DNA of 64,000 nt from Lycium barbarum (GCF_019175385.1 NC_083346.1:119601771-119665770); one strand, 5' to 3'; positions 12,168 through 23,951 are shown, counted from the stretch's first letter. Made by a program: numbers and translations. The notes: generated by a model from the sequence alone, not told the origin.

Positions 12168-12196
12168 CCGTGCGAAGCACGGATAAGTACACTAGT
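12168..12196 (+). mobile_element. Helitron 3' terminus
   Basis: CCGTGCGAAGCACGG forms a perfect 6-bp stem with a GAA loop, followed nine bases later by CTAGT (12192-12196). A short GC hairpin just before CTRRT is the diagnostic 3' end of plant Helitrons. It is followed by T, as expected for insertion between A and T. Confidence 0.8.
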
Positions 12197-13932
12197 TATA
12201 TATAGATATAGATTGCAGAGTATAGGCCCGATGATGTGGCGCTCTATAAGCCCAGCATTAGTAGTTCTCTTTTTTACTAGAATTTTGACTTTTCCCAATT
12301 TAAAATAATAGTAATTAAAAAAAAAGACCTGAATGAAAAAAAACTCAAGAGTCACGTTCTTTCTCTTTCCCACACGTTCAGAAATGACACTTCTTTTAAG
12401 TCTTTCCTACTGTTCCCCTTTTTCATTAACAGGCAAATTTTCTTTTCTAAGGGTTCAACTAATGCCATTCTGCAGAAAGGTACGTAACAAAATTACTTTT
12501 GCTAACCCGTTCTGGGTTCTGCCAAATTATTGCTTTTGAATGACCTCTTTACAGATACCACAAAAACAGTTAGTTTGCACAGAGTCGTTGCAAAGATTCG
12601 CTAACAAGCTCCCCCTTGAAATTACATGAATGGCACTACTTCATCAGCCATTTACAAAGAGGCTTTAGGCTTTGTACTAATAAATGCCGTTTAAAATTCA
12701 ATATTTTTGAATCTTCTTTTTATTTTCAATTCTACTTCTTTCTCCTATTCGCAGAGGTAAATCTACTCTATCTAATTTTCTGATTTTCTTTTCTCTCTCA
12801 TGTTTGGTTGACGTTTCATGTATATGTATATTGTATAGCTATGGAGTTTCATGTATATGTGGTAGAAGCCGCAAAACTCGACGCTATGGCGTTGATGACG
12901 TAACAGAGAGCAAGAGGGGCTTAAAAGAGTCGGTTGCAATATTGCATAGAACTATAGAACGAGATGTTTCATCAGTGTTATAGTTTAATCACAATATTTT
13001 GTCAGTCTTTATTGAGTTTATTTATATTTATCAATGAATATTTCACCGGCGCGCGTTATAGTTTGTCCGTGACGTTTTGGACTGTTATTGTTGAGTTTAT
13101 ATGCATTCATTCATTGATCATTTACTAAAATGCCAAGCAACTTTCTCAACAACCCCTTCATGGATTTAAGTATGAATATTAGTGCACTTTTTATTGATTT
13201 ATCACCATTTGGGTGTTTAGAAATATTGACAAACTTTTGTTTAATATTCGTTTGTAATGTGATTATTGGGAGGAAATTTTCTTTTATGCTTTTTACAGTA
13301 TTTTGTTATGTCATTGTGATCACTTCTTTTTGTTTTGGTTAAAGATATGTTTTGGATAAATAGAGAAGGATTCAAAGACAGTGAAAGAGAAATCAAACGG
13401 ATTGAGCAAAGGAGCAAGAAATAACCGCTATGGCGATTAATGAAGAACACAAGAATTGTGCGAGGACATGAGCAAGAAATTACTGCTATGGCGATTAATG
13501 AATAACACAAGAAACCATCTTGCCCTTGAAGGAAAGAGCAAGCTGTTGACACTATGAAAATTGCAACAAGCCAGAACTATGAAGGATGTAAGCCAAGGGA
13601 TTTCAATTTTTTTGTAAAAAAAATCATAAATAAATATATTTTCTGATCTACGAGGCATGCAACATCACCGGGTTAATGTCCCTCAATTTTATATATAGAA
13701 ATTGATAGCAATATTTCTGAATAATATTTAAATAGGAAGGAAGGACGAGAGAAGACTTATGCTACATAAATTTTTTTCTCAATGAAATAAGAGTTAGTTT
13801 TGATCCCTTTCCAGATTCTAAGGTCAAATATTTTTTATATTTTGTTCTATAATTTATTTTTATCTCTTTTACATGAATTAAATTTACAAAACAAACTATT
13901 TTACCACGCAAAGCGCAGGTCAATTAACTAGT
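12197..13932 (+). mobile_element. Non-autonomous Helitron
   Basis: The 5' part (TATATATAGATATAG, then GATGTGGCGCTCTATAAGCC) resembles the 5' ends at 13933 and, on the minus strand, at 38157. All three carry GATGTGRC about 40 bp in, followed by a purine/CC-rich block. The 3' end is CTAGT at 13928-13932, preceded by an imperfect hairpin around CCACGCAAAGCGCAGG. The 5' TC dinucleotide is not clear. No Rep/helicase is present. Inside, a ~45-bp segment is repeated at 13412 and 13470 (58-bp period). Confidence 0.6.
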
Positions 13933-16900
13933 AGTATTATATAAAAGCAGGACATAAACTTAGTGATGTGGCACCTTTTAAGGCCATAAAACATATTTAT
14001 CTTTTTCTCATGTTTTTGCTTTTTCCTCTTATTTTATCCTTTATTTTATTTATTATTTTAAAAGAAGCCGAATAGTCACTTTGAGTAACTTCTGGCACCT
14101 TTTACATCCCAAACTACATGCAACGATTCAAACGTAATTCCCATATTAATTGATGGGTTCTCTGAATTGTTGCCTTCTTTTGCCCACCAAAAAAAGAAAA
14201 GGAAAAAATAGAAACGTATTTGAAGTCGTCTAAGTAAAATGCGGTACTTACTGCCATATTTTAATTGAAGGATTCTAACAAAATGTTGCCTTATCAAGAT
14301 CTCTTTGTTTGATGTTAAAATTGCTTAAAATTGTCACATGTCTTTTTAGAGAGATCAAACTTCTTTTTGAAAAACAACCATTCTACAGCAGCAAGGGTGA
14401 ATTTTTAAATAATTTACTTCATCGATACAGTAAATTTTGGGTACGTCTTCCAATTCATTTCCTAAATTACTTTATATTGTTTCTTCTCTCCTAGGTTAAT
14501 GCATATTTCAACAATATTTTTGTAATTTCCATTTTCATTTGCCAATTTACTTTGCATTCCTTTTCCCCTCATATGTGTTACGTTTAATCAATGTCTTTAT
14601 TTGTCGTCATTATAAAAATGGTGGTCAAGTTTGTCGACATGTAACATACAGATTGAGAAATATGGCTTCGAAATTGTGGTAGATGAAGATATCAAGCGGG
14701 AAAAGTTCGTTATAGAGTATGTTCGAGAAGGTGAAGTTCTTTCACTTTTGTTTATATTTTCCTAAAGTATTATGATATTTTTGTGCATTCTAAATTTCAT
14801 TCAGTAAGGAAACTGAAAAATCTGATTTCATCGTCCAAGTTAATGTTCAGTGCTTTTGGGAATAACGAAATTTTATGTTTTTGCTTGTGTGAGATTAAGT
14901 AAGCGTTTGGCCATGAAAATTAAATATTTTTCATTTTATTTGGAATTTTGAAGTTGGAGTTGAATACGGGATTGTGTTTGGTTATATTTTTTGCAAAGAA
15001 ATCATTTTGGGCCTTTTTCTCTTATTTTTCTATTTTTCTTAATTTTAAAAGTTCAACAGCATATAATTACAAATTTACAATTACTTTGCTTCTTCCCTTC
15101 CTTAACATTTTTATTTATTACATATATATTTTAATATTCATTTCGGTTTCAAACTTCTTCCCTCCCTTAAACAATTTATTGCACTTTTAGTTTCTTCTAA
15201 TAGTGTTTGACCTTAATTCTCCGTTTCATTCTAAACTGTTTTGTTTACTTTTAAATTTTAAAAGTAGCTTACAAAAATAAATTTATTACATTCTTTCTTA
15301 TATTGCATCTTTAAAAAACTTACAAATTCTAAAGAGCTTTATTCTCTCTAACCATTGCGTTTCAAAAGTTTGAAAATAAGTAGTCATTGAGGAGGCAAAA
15401 ACAATAAGTATGATGGATCATTAGGATGTGACACTCCTCTTAGATCAATTTTTTTTTTTCGCATATAAACTGAGAAAAAACCTCTAAAATATCAATTACT
15501 AAAGCAGGTTTTTTTTTTTTTATATAGTAATATAGATATATAGAATTATGGTTTTATACTATAAAGTAGAGTTTGTTTTTTTTTTTTATAGTAAAATCAA
15601 TTACTAAAGCAGCCTGAAAAATGACTCTCGTAGTCTCTTCTAATGAACCTTCAGAATCAGTCTTTCCAATTTACTGACATGGCGTGTCACAATCAAATTT
15701 TGTCTTTGACAAAAATGAAGCTATTCTATTTACTAAAAACAGAAATACGTTATGTGCTTGTTTGCCATATTTTCAAGTCTCTTCAATTATCAGTATAATG
15801 TCAGCATCCTGCTACGAAATATCCATTTAATTTCCATTCTTTCTTCAAAGTAGAATGTTGAGAGAAGAGCAGCATATGGCTCCATTTAGTTTTTTCTTTC
15901 TTTCTGGCTGGCGGGTGTGAAGACTTTTTGACTCGCATTTTCTAACTTATAATTTCCTTTGTGATGTCTCTATTCACTTCTCACTTCCATCTCAAAGGCA
16001 TCACATTATGATGACATTGAATGTTAAGCCTAAATGGAATGGTCAATAGTTTCATTGATCATAACAAAGGTAGCTCATTGAATGTCTAAATTTCATTAGT
16101 CTTTATTCGTGGGTGATTTATCACCTTTGTGATGAAAGTTGTTGCCTTTTCTTTTGTTTTAAGCTGTTTCTATAAAGGTGAAAGTAGAGGTAGAGGAGTG
16201 TAGTACAGGAGCTAGAAAACGCCTCTCCTTGTGAGATAACATAAGGCCTCTGAGAAACTTGAAAATGATATATATTATGCCATTCCTTTTCGAGTATTGT
16301 GTTGTTATTAGATTGATATTTATAAGGTTTTGCTCTTGATTATTTATTTGGCTATACCAAATTGGTTTGTTTTCTTCCTTGCAAAGTATTGCTTTCCATT
16401 TTTGCCCCTTACCCTTCTCTAAGAATCACTTGATTCTACTTTTTGTCCTTGCATTCCTTGAATATTAGCTTCTCTGAAGTTTTCTGAAAGATTTCGCTCT
16501 CTTGGTATAATTGTTTAAATTCATGGCTTCTAATTTACATGCACATGATGCAAGACTGAGCATTGGTTTTAATTTTTTTCCCCTAATTCCAGTTATGCTG
16601 TTAGTATTATTTTTTTCAAATTTCTGATTGACACCTCTTGAATTCAGCTACTCTTGGCACATCAAGCATATCTCAACCACTAAAGCTTTGGTTGTACCTT
16701 ATTGTGATACTTCCTTTGTTTTTGGATAAAAGACATAGGAAAATGAATCTCGTTGTTCGAGTTTTACAATCTGTAAGTTGGTTTGATTTCCCTTTCAGAA
16801 TTCAACTTATGTGTTATTCATTTGACGCAAAGCTTATTGAATATTTTTCTCCCTCTCATGAGCTTCCATTACAATTTTGCTATGTGTTAGTCTCTTGATT

Positions 16901-17312
16901 CTACTCTTTCCACTTGCATTCCTTAAATGTATAATTGAAAATGAAAACCCCCTTGCAGATATTGTTGGCTTCTTTCGTATTTTATGAAAATTTTCTCCCT
17001 GAAGGTTAGGACTTTTCTCCCTTGAATTTCTCTCCTGTCTATTACTTTTGTTGCTTCATTATTTCAGTATCGATCTATCTTCCGTTAAAGCTTATTCCTT
17101 TCAAAGTCTGAGGAGTATAACAATGGAAAATATCAATGGAGCTGAATCAAGATGACTGCTCAAGAAAGGATTAAGCAGTTCGTTACTGATTAGCTTTGAG
17201 CATTATTTGAATTAATAGCAACTAAACAATTTTTCGTAGTGCTTGTTTAATCTCAGAACAAATTTATTTGTTATTAATGTATAATGAGCTTCCTGTAAGT
17301 TATTTACTATGA
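13933..17312 (+). mobile_element. Helitron-like 5' end and following captured/AT-rich DNA
   Basis: Starts immediately after the previous CTAGT with AGTATTATATAAAAGCAGGA and the family's GATGTGGCACC block, so it looks like another Helitron placed head-to-tail. Its 3' end was not found, and the right limit given is only the next bounded element. A SET-domain exon fragment lies within (14649-14742). The stretch at about 14898-15000 (AAGCGTTTGGCCATGAAAA) resembles termini of common plant MITEs. No other gene is recognised. Confidence 0.45.
14649..14742 (+). pseudogene. SET-domain histone methyltransferase exon fragment (ASHH/SDG-like)
   Basis: After a splice-acceptor-like ACATACAG, one frame reads IEKYGFEIVVDEDIKREKF then VIEYV, followed by GEVL. 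This matches the start of the SET domain in ASH1-type plant histone-lysine methyltransferases, where a 'GxGIVAEEDIKxGEF(I/V)IEYVGEV' pattern binds S-adenosylmethionine. Only ~30 codons are present. The N-x-x-x-N-H-S-C and post-SET cysteine motifs are absent, and the Gly-rich start has changed (GFE for G-x-G). An extra Arg-Glu-Gly before GEV may be exon-boundary noise. It lies just downstream of a Helitron 5' end, so transduplication of a host exon is the simplest reading. It encodes no working enzyme. Confidence 0.65.
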
Positions 17313-17317
17313 CTATG

Positions 17318-17677
17318 TGAAGAAATTTCCAGGACATATCCTAGCACTTTCCATGAAGCTTCCTCCAAATGTATGAATGACAAAGGATGCTTCCTCACAC
17401 CTAGGAGTCACCTTCCTCTCACCCACCATTCAAGCTTCCTCACACCTTCCACCTACCTAGTTTTGGTCCTATAAATAGAGAAGCTTGTAAAGCTTTCTAT
17501 CATCAGACATTAGATCATCACAGCACAACCAAGAAGAGTTGTGTAATATCCTTGAGAGATTTGTGAGGTGTCTTTTGAGAGTTTTTTTTGTTAGAGCTTG
17601 TATGTCTCTTCTTTCTATTCTTGAAAGTAATAGAAGTATTTTTCTCTCATAGCTCGATACTTTAATTACCCCCAACA
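17318..17677 (+). mobile_element. Solo LTR, 360 bp, TSD CTATG
   Basis: Starts TGAAGAAATTTCC, ends CCCCCAACA, and is flanked by the 5-bp direct repeat CTATG (17313-17317 and 17678-17682). TATAAATA at 17470-17477 is the likely core promoter. The sequence after it (AAGCTTGTAAAGC and on) looks like an LTR R region. No internal region adjoins, so this is what LTR-LTR recombination leaves. The family is unassigned. The size and layout suit a small copia or TRIM element. Confidence 0.75.
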
Positions 17678-17682
17678 CTATG

Positions 17683-18017
17683 CACAAACTAAATTCAGAA
17701 TTTTCGCTTACTTGAATTGTTGGCTCTTTTAAGAGAAGGTATCAAGGGTGGCTTTGTATTGTATTTTCATTCCATTTAGTTGGAGTACAATTCTATTATA
17801 AACATTTGGAGGTTGAGAACTCAGACAAACCATCTTGATAGGTTTGGAAATTGGCTTAAACTGATTTTACGTGGGAAAAGGTAAGAAATTTTAACTAAAT
17901 ATGTGTGAACTGTACGGTAATTTAATTTTACCAACTCTATGACAAAACTATTTATTTGTTAGTTCATTGAGGTTGTGGTTCACTTGCTTCACAGTCTAGC
18001 AGATATTATTTTACTGA
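17683..18017. other. No recognisable feature
   Basis: AT-rich sequence between the solo LTR and the TBL remnant. No ORF or repeat stands out. It may be intron or upstream sequence carried along with the gene fragment. Confidence 0.5.
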
Positions 18018-18487
18018 GTGATGAATTTGACAATTGCACGGAGAAGAAAACCCAGATATACAAGGGTGGCAGCTGAGGGTCCCTTGTCATCACAAGAAAA
18101 CCCAAATAGTAGCTTTGAAATGGAAATAGAAGCAAAGCATGAGAAGGAGAAGATTGAAATGCCTATTGAAGAAGAGGAGAATATTGAATTGCCACATGAC
18201 GATTGATCATTTCACAGGGTAATGTGTTTATGACGATGTCTCACCCAATTTACAATGAACATGAATGTGAATTTCTCACAAAACATGCTTCTTCTGCACA
18301 CTCACAAAACATGCTTCTTCCGCACAATCACTTTTTGTTTTCAAATTTTAGGCTTAAACCAAGGTTGTCACTTGAAAAACTGAGGAACAGGAGACTCATG
18401 TTTGCGGGAGACTCGCTTGACAGAAACAAATACAAATCCATGGGTTTGTTTGGTTCAACCGGATACTATGTATTCCATATCGTATAG
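18018..18487 (+). pseudogene. TBL/PMR5-family O-acetyltransferase fragment
   Basis: Two overlapping frames together resemble the N-terminal half of TRICHOME BIREFRINGENCE-LIKE proteins, Golgi enzymes that O-acetylate cell-wall polysaccharides. The first frame (18018-18206) is a charged Glu/Lys-rich spacer ending in IELPHDD, like the variable stem before the TBL domain. The second (18203-18487) has HPIYNEHECEFLTKHAS, matching the Cys-rich start of the PMR5N domain. It then has LEKLRNRRLMFAGDSLDRN, the GDS motif block with the nucleophilic Ser. Between them lie stops and a frameshift. A segment usually containing the NGRKD and WRW motifs is replaced by an imperfect duplication ('HASSAHSQNMLLPHNH'). 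The catalytic DxxH end is missing. It is clearly a broken fragment, probably moved here by a Helitron or MULE. Confidence 0.8.
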
Positions 18488-18620
18488 CGTAAAGAGGCAG
18501 GAATTAGCACTAGATGACGAGCGTATTTGTGTGCTCCTTTGCCCTTAATTTGGAAGAATCAGGAATGTAATTCATTTATAGAGATAATCAATTGGTTGTG
18601 ACGAATGGGTGATAAAATGT

Positions 18621-19327
18621 GAGAAAAGGACCAAAATCATCCATAATGTTTGGGTTTGGATCAAAATCATACATATTCTTTCACATGGTGCACTAATAGT
18701 ACATTATGTTTGCATAAGTGGTGCACTTTTAGTCACAATCCCAAATAAATTTAACGGAAAAGAACAAAAATGCCCCTGAACTTTTAGAAAAGGTATAAAA
18801 ATACTCTTTATTCATCTATTTTGCTAAAACTACCCCTCAATTCAACTTTTTGGCTCATTTATTCCTCTTGACTAACGGACAACACTAATTTTTTTATTTT
18901 TTTTTTAAATTAAATTGCACATGACATTTTATTACTAAAAAATTGATTTATTCTTTTAAAAAGAAATCTGAAACCTTGAAATTTTTTTAAATTTGGACAA
19001 CTTTTTTTTAACGAGTAAAACCTTGACTAACGGACAACACTAAATTTTTTTCTTTTCAAAATGTGAAAAATTGGATTTTTATAAAAATCTGAAAAAATTA
19101 AATTTTTTATGGAAAAACTGTGTTTAAAAAAAAAAAACCAGAAAACTATCTTTTTTTAAATCTAGAAGAAAATTATGGAGTATTAGTTTTGCACATTTTA
19201 CTTAAAAAAACAATTAGTTTTTCAGATTTAAAAATTGAATTTTCTAAAAAAAAATGGGGTTTCCACCCGTTAAATTTTTTTTTCCAAACTTAAAAAAATT
19301 TCACATGTTTTAATGAAAATCCAATTC

Positions 19328-19370
<43 letters not shown>

Positions 19371-20183
19371 GCTTACTGTTATTTGTAGAATAAGGAAAAA
19401 TAATTTTTCAACATCCATTTCTTTACAAAAACAAATGTAGTAAGCCTTTTATATATATATATATAAAAAAAAAAACAGAATTGGATTTTCATTAAAACAT
19501 GTGGAATTTTTTTAAGTTTGGAAAAAAAAAATTAACGGGTGGAAACCCCATTTGGTTTTTAGAAAATTCAATTTTTAAATCTGAAAACCTGATTGTTTTT
19601 TTAAGTAAAATGTGCAAAACTAATACTCCATAATTTTCTTCTAGATTTAAAAAAAGATAGTTTTCTGGTTTTTTTTTTTAAACACAGTTTTTCCATAAAA
19701 AATTTAATTTTTTCAGATTTTTATAAAAATCCAATTTTTCACATTTTGAAAAGAAAAAAAATTAGTGTTGTCCGTTAGTCAAGGTTTTACTCGTTAAAAA
19801 AAAGTTGTCCAAATTTAAAAAAAATCCAAGGTTTCAGATTTCTTTTTAAAAGAATAAATCAATTTTTCAGTAATAAAATGTCATGTGCAATTTAATTTTT
19901 TTTTAAAAAAAAACAATAGTGTTGTCCGTTAGTCAAGGGGAATAAATGAGCCAAAAAGTTGAATTGAGGGGTAGTTTTAGCAAAATAGATGAATAAAGGG
20001 TATTTTTATACCTTTTCTAAAAGTTCAAGGGCATTTTTGTTCTTTTCCGTTAAATTTATTTGGGATTGTGACTAAAAGTGCACCACTTATGCAAACATAA
20101 TGTACTATTAGTGCACCATGTGAAAGAATATGTATAATTTTGATCCAAACTCAAACATTATGGATGATTTTGGTCCTTTTCTC
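18621..20183. mobile_element. Foldback Mutator-like element, ~750-bp arms
   Basis: The whole element is a giant inverted repeat. The left arm (18621 to about 19376) and right arm (about 19435 to 20183) mirror each other almost base for base around a ~60-bp loop flanked by AAAGGCTTACT / AGTAAGCCTTT. The ends are GAGAAAAGGACC and GGTCCTTTTCTC, with a 10-bp direct repeat GATAAAATGT outside (18611-18620 and 20184-20193). A (TA)n tract sits beside the loop and is longer on the left. TSD length and ends suit Mutator-type foldback elements. There is no transposase and no coding sequence. Confidence 0.88.
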
Positions 20184-20193
20184 GATAAAATGT

Positions 20194-20321
20194 TATAAGA
20201 CTAGCTTATCATGCTTCTGTTCAGTGGCCAATGGGTACATTTATTGTGGATATGCACTTATTTTGCCTTATACAAAAAAAAAATCATATAATGTCGTAAT
20301 TATTTCTTGGTGAATTATACA
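20194..20321. other. Flank of minus-strand Helitron with 60-bp duplicate
   Basis: Bases 20261-20320 are closely similar to 38160-38220 on the other side of the Helitron, including an A-run and TGTAATTATTTCTTG-type sequence. No gene is seen. Confidence 0.6.
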
Positions 20322-20325
20322 ACTA

Positions 20326-20350
20326 GTGAAGTTATCCGCGCTTCGCGCGG
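20326..20350 (-). other. Helitron 3' hairpin and CTAGT
   Basis: A 6-bp GC stem with a 3-base loop, nine bases from CTAGT on the minus strand. It acts as the rolling-circle termination signal in this element class. Confidence 0.78.
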
Positions 20351-20694
20351 TCACTAAAAATAATAAAAATTTATGTATTTGTTAATAATTAATTTTGCTT
20401 GTAAATCTAGACAAAGAGAAGAATTAAATTATCATGTATATAAATAATCATCTTAACATCACATTTTCCATAAAAGAAAATACAAATCCAATATCGTTCA
20501 TGATTCTATCGTCTCTTTATAATTCTTTTAACATTCTATATAAAATTTTGTCTGGAAGTATTTGTGGAAAACATTTCAATATAAATATAAACCCATTAAT
20601 TGGCTATTTAAACTTCAAAAGTAAAAATTGATGAAGCATAAGAAAGAGATAATATTGAAAAGTTGCGGGATAGATGACGTCTAATAATTGTTGT

Positions 20695-23217
20695 TGTCAC
20701 GCCCCGAACCATGGCTTGGACATAACACGGCACTCGGTGCCTGACTGCATGTGACCGAGCGAACCACATGACTTGCTAAATCATCATGATGCATAATATA
20801 AGCGGACTATAACGAGAATGCATGATGAGCCTTTATAAAACGTAATGAGTCATAATACTTAATAAAGTACTTGTTTAAAACATGAGTGAGCCAAAATGGC
20901 TATACGACTCTAAATGTCTGACATGACATAACTGACTTGTCTAGTCTATGAAACCTCTACCATGAGTATGACTGGAAAACATACTTACTGGGACAAGGCC
21001 CCCAGCATACCTTTAAATGCAACACTAAATAAAGAAATACAATGTTTAAACCCCGAATGAGATGGGGCTCACCAATATGTTGATACGAGCAAATCCTAAT
21101 GATCAGAAGCGTCGTCCTGTAAATTCGTACCTGCATCGTGAAATACAGGCCCCCGGGCAATAAAAGGGGACGTCAGCACATTGAATGTACTAGTATGTAA
21201 AGCAACCGAAAGAAACAACATGGGACATGGAGTAACATGATAAGAACTGAAACTGAAAACTTGGACATGAACATGAGCATGAGCATGAGTACATATATAT
21301 ATATAACATGAGTAAAGCATGATAAGTAGAGAGAGCATTTCATAAACCGACACATGATGTCACCACGTGGATATGTGGAGTCTGGTACCTCGCCGGACCA
21401 GCAGAGCCCCTATACCTTGCCAGGGTATAAGGTAATAACGTACCTGATGGAACCATTCAGTGTGAAATTAAGGTATCGTCCTAACTGGGCGGAGCGATCC
21501 TTGTCCTATGGTGGCTACATAGTTTCAGGCTATCTGAGCCTTCTCGGTAATTCGTGCAACTCCCAAAAACATGAACATAATATAGTTGGCTAAAAAGCCC
21601 ATGACTTTCGTGAATTTACTTGTACTTGTCTTGGAATCATGACTTCACGAAACAACTTGTAAACATGGTTTCATGAAATAGCTTGTAAACATGTTCTTGA
21701 TTTATGAGTAATACAATAGTTCATAATCATATATTTGTAGTTGACTTGAAAACATGTTTATAACTTGCAAAATAACTCATGCAGTTTCATATGAACATAA
21801 TGAGAACACATGAGGAAGAATTCATAATTCGTGGATTAAGCTAGGATTCCTAATGTCCGTAATGGAAGGTTAGGAATAGAATAACGAACATATATATACG
21901 GGATTCATGTACATACATACATAATTACGGGCTACCAACATGTTGGGTTTAATGCCCTAGGATTTGAACTTCATAGATTTTACGAAACGGATCATGGGGA
22001 AGAACGTAGAGATTCCCACATGTGGATGGAAGTTCTACATACCTTAACTTCCCGCTTTTGAGTGTATCCCAATGTCCTTCAATCCCTTCAAACTTCAATC
22101 TATAGCAATACAAGCCATAGGGACTCTATATTAGCAACAATATCCATGTTTTGTTCATCTAAGCATTTTATCAAACACTTAGTGGGCATGAAGCTCTATA
22201 ACCCTCATTAATGGTATTTTCTTCACCCAATCCTCATTCTATTACTTCTAGTTATTTCTACAATCTCAATTAGATGCAATTAACATCATTCTTCATCACC
22301 CATATAAATACAACAATCCCAAGTCAACAATCCAACAACTCTAGCAAAGTTCATATAATTCTCTCCAACAAACCCAATTATTATTCTCCCAAGAATTCAT
22401 CAATTCACAACTATAAATGATTAGGGAGTAGAAACATTACCTTTTTGGAGTCCAATCCTCTTGAATTCGGGTTCTAGGGTTTCCACATCCAACAATAATG
22501 TTCCAATCCTAACTCTATGCATTAGAAGAGTTCACTCAAGTTAGAAAAGGGATTAGGGATTTAAATTCAACTTAGAATCATGATAAAAACTTACCTTGGA
22601 AGATCTTGAGGTTTGGGATTTGTTGTCTCTGAGTTTAGAGAGAATTTTCGTGAATGGGGTGTTGGGGAAATAAACCCCAACCCCAAATATAACAAGAAAA
22701 CGCGTAAACCCGACTTTTGACCCGAAATTGACCTGTTTCGCGATGGTTCCGCGATGCGGGTGAATCGCGCAACATTCTGCAGCTAAAGGCTCAGAGTTGC
22801 GCGATCGGTCCGCGAAGCGGGACCATCGCACGATCGTTCACGCGCCGTCACGCGCCCCGAGAAGCGACGGGTATCGGTTCTGCACAGTGTTCGGTAAAAT
22901 AGGCATAACTTCTTGTACACAGCTCTGTTCAAGACCCGTAATATACCGTTGGAAAGCTATTTCAAAGGGCTACAACTTTCATCAAGGAAGGTTTCCCAAA
23001 TTCCTAATTAATAAAGGGGTTATGGGCGTTGGAAGTAAGACCTTCTATAAACTCACTTGCAAACATGCCCCGTAGAGTGGCTTCCAACTTTTCTTTGCCC
23101 AAAGACATTTCTTATGACTTAATTGGTTTTCAAAACACTTCATATAACCCTCATATTGGTTCCATTATATTATCATCTTATGAGTCAAACTTTCGCCCGA
23201 AGCTACGAGGTGTTACA
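20695..23217 (-). repeat. Chromovirus 3' LTR
   Basis: 2523 bp; plus-strand ends TGTCACGCCCC and GGTGTTACA. It is longer than the 5' LTR mainly by a 12-bp segment near 22710 and microsatellite differences. CpG-rich near-palindromes lie at about 22736-22772 and 22797-22833. Confidence 0.96.
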
Positions 23218-23232
23218 ATATCCCCCCATTGG
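23218..23232 (-). other. Chromovirus polypurine tract
   Basis: The minus strand reads CCAATGGGGGGATAT immediately before the 3' LTR, the position of the plus-strand primer. Confidence 0.85.
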
Positions 23233-23418
23233 GATCATTCGTCCTCGAATGATAAACATTCGGGATTCTACAAAACTTTCGCCAGAGTTTCCCCTGTAAT
23301 ATGGCACTACCAACCTGTCACAACAACCCATAATATAATTGCCTCACAGGGCTACATTACAATAGCACTATAAATTGGCCACACACGACCAAAAACATGA
23401 AAAGAAAGCTTACATACC

Positions 23419-23951
23419 TCAAAATCTTGGTGCTTCATCATAAATCTCTTCTGCGGGCTGAAACAAGTGCGGGTACATGGATTTCATATCCTCCTCGGCT
23501 TCCCATGTAGCTTCCTCAACTTTCTGATTCCTCCACAAGACTTTCACTGAGGCTACTTCCTTAGTTCTCAACTTGCGAACTTGACGGTCAAGAATGGCTA
23601 CGGGGATCTCCTCATATGTCAAACCATCCTTAACTGTTATAGTATCAGCAGGGACAACCAACGACGGGTCTCCCACACACTTCCTCAACATGGACACATG
23701 AAACACGGGATGTACAGCAGCCAAATCTTGTGGCAACTCAAGTTCATAAGCTACTAGACCGACCTTTCGTAAAATTCTGTAAGGTCCAATATATCTGGGA
23801 CTGAGCTTCCCTTTCTTGCCAAATCGCATAACACCCTTCATAGGTGAGACTTTAAGGAACACCCAATCGTCAACTGAAAATTCTAAGTCCCTTCGCCTCA
23901 CATCTGCATAAGACTTCTGGCGACTCTAAGTTGTTTTCAAACGCTCCTGTA
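23419..23951 (-). pseudogene. Chromovirus integrase C-terminus and chromodomain
   Basis: The last ~160 codons of pol, separated from the rest by the nested solo LTR. It contains the integrase C-terminal GPY/F-type module (KLSPRYIGPYRILRKVG, then VFHVSMLRKCVGDPS). A chromodomain with the aromatic/acidic pattern VKVLWRNQKVEEATWEAEEDM follows. Chromodomains bind modified histone H3 and steer integration towards heterochromatin. An in-frame TAG lies at 23926-23928. The phase relative to the upstream integrase is consistent once the 5475-bp insertion and 5-bp TSD are subtracted (5480 leaves remainder 2 modulo 3, matching the observed shift). The segment between the chromodomain stop and the PPT (23233-23418) is 3' untranslated. 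Confidence 0.93.

Noticed and set aside
14898..15200. Possible MITE (AAGCGTTTGGCCATGAAAA start)
   Set aside because: The start looks familiar, but no matching inverted end or TSD was found.
16638..16898. ORF with hydrophobic segment, preceded by a splice-like TTCAG
   Set aside because: Could be an exon scrap, but I recognise no family and the rest of the region is non-coding.
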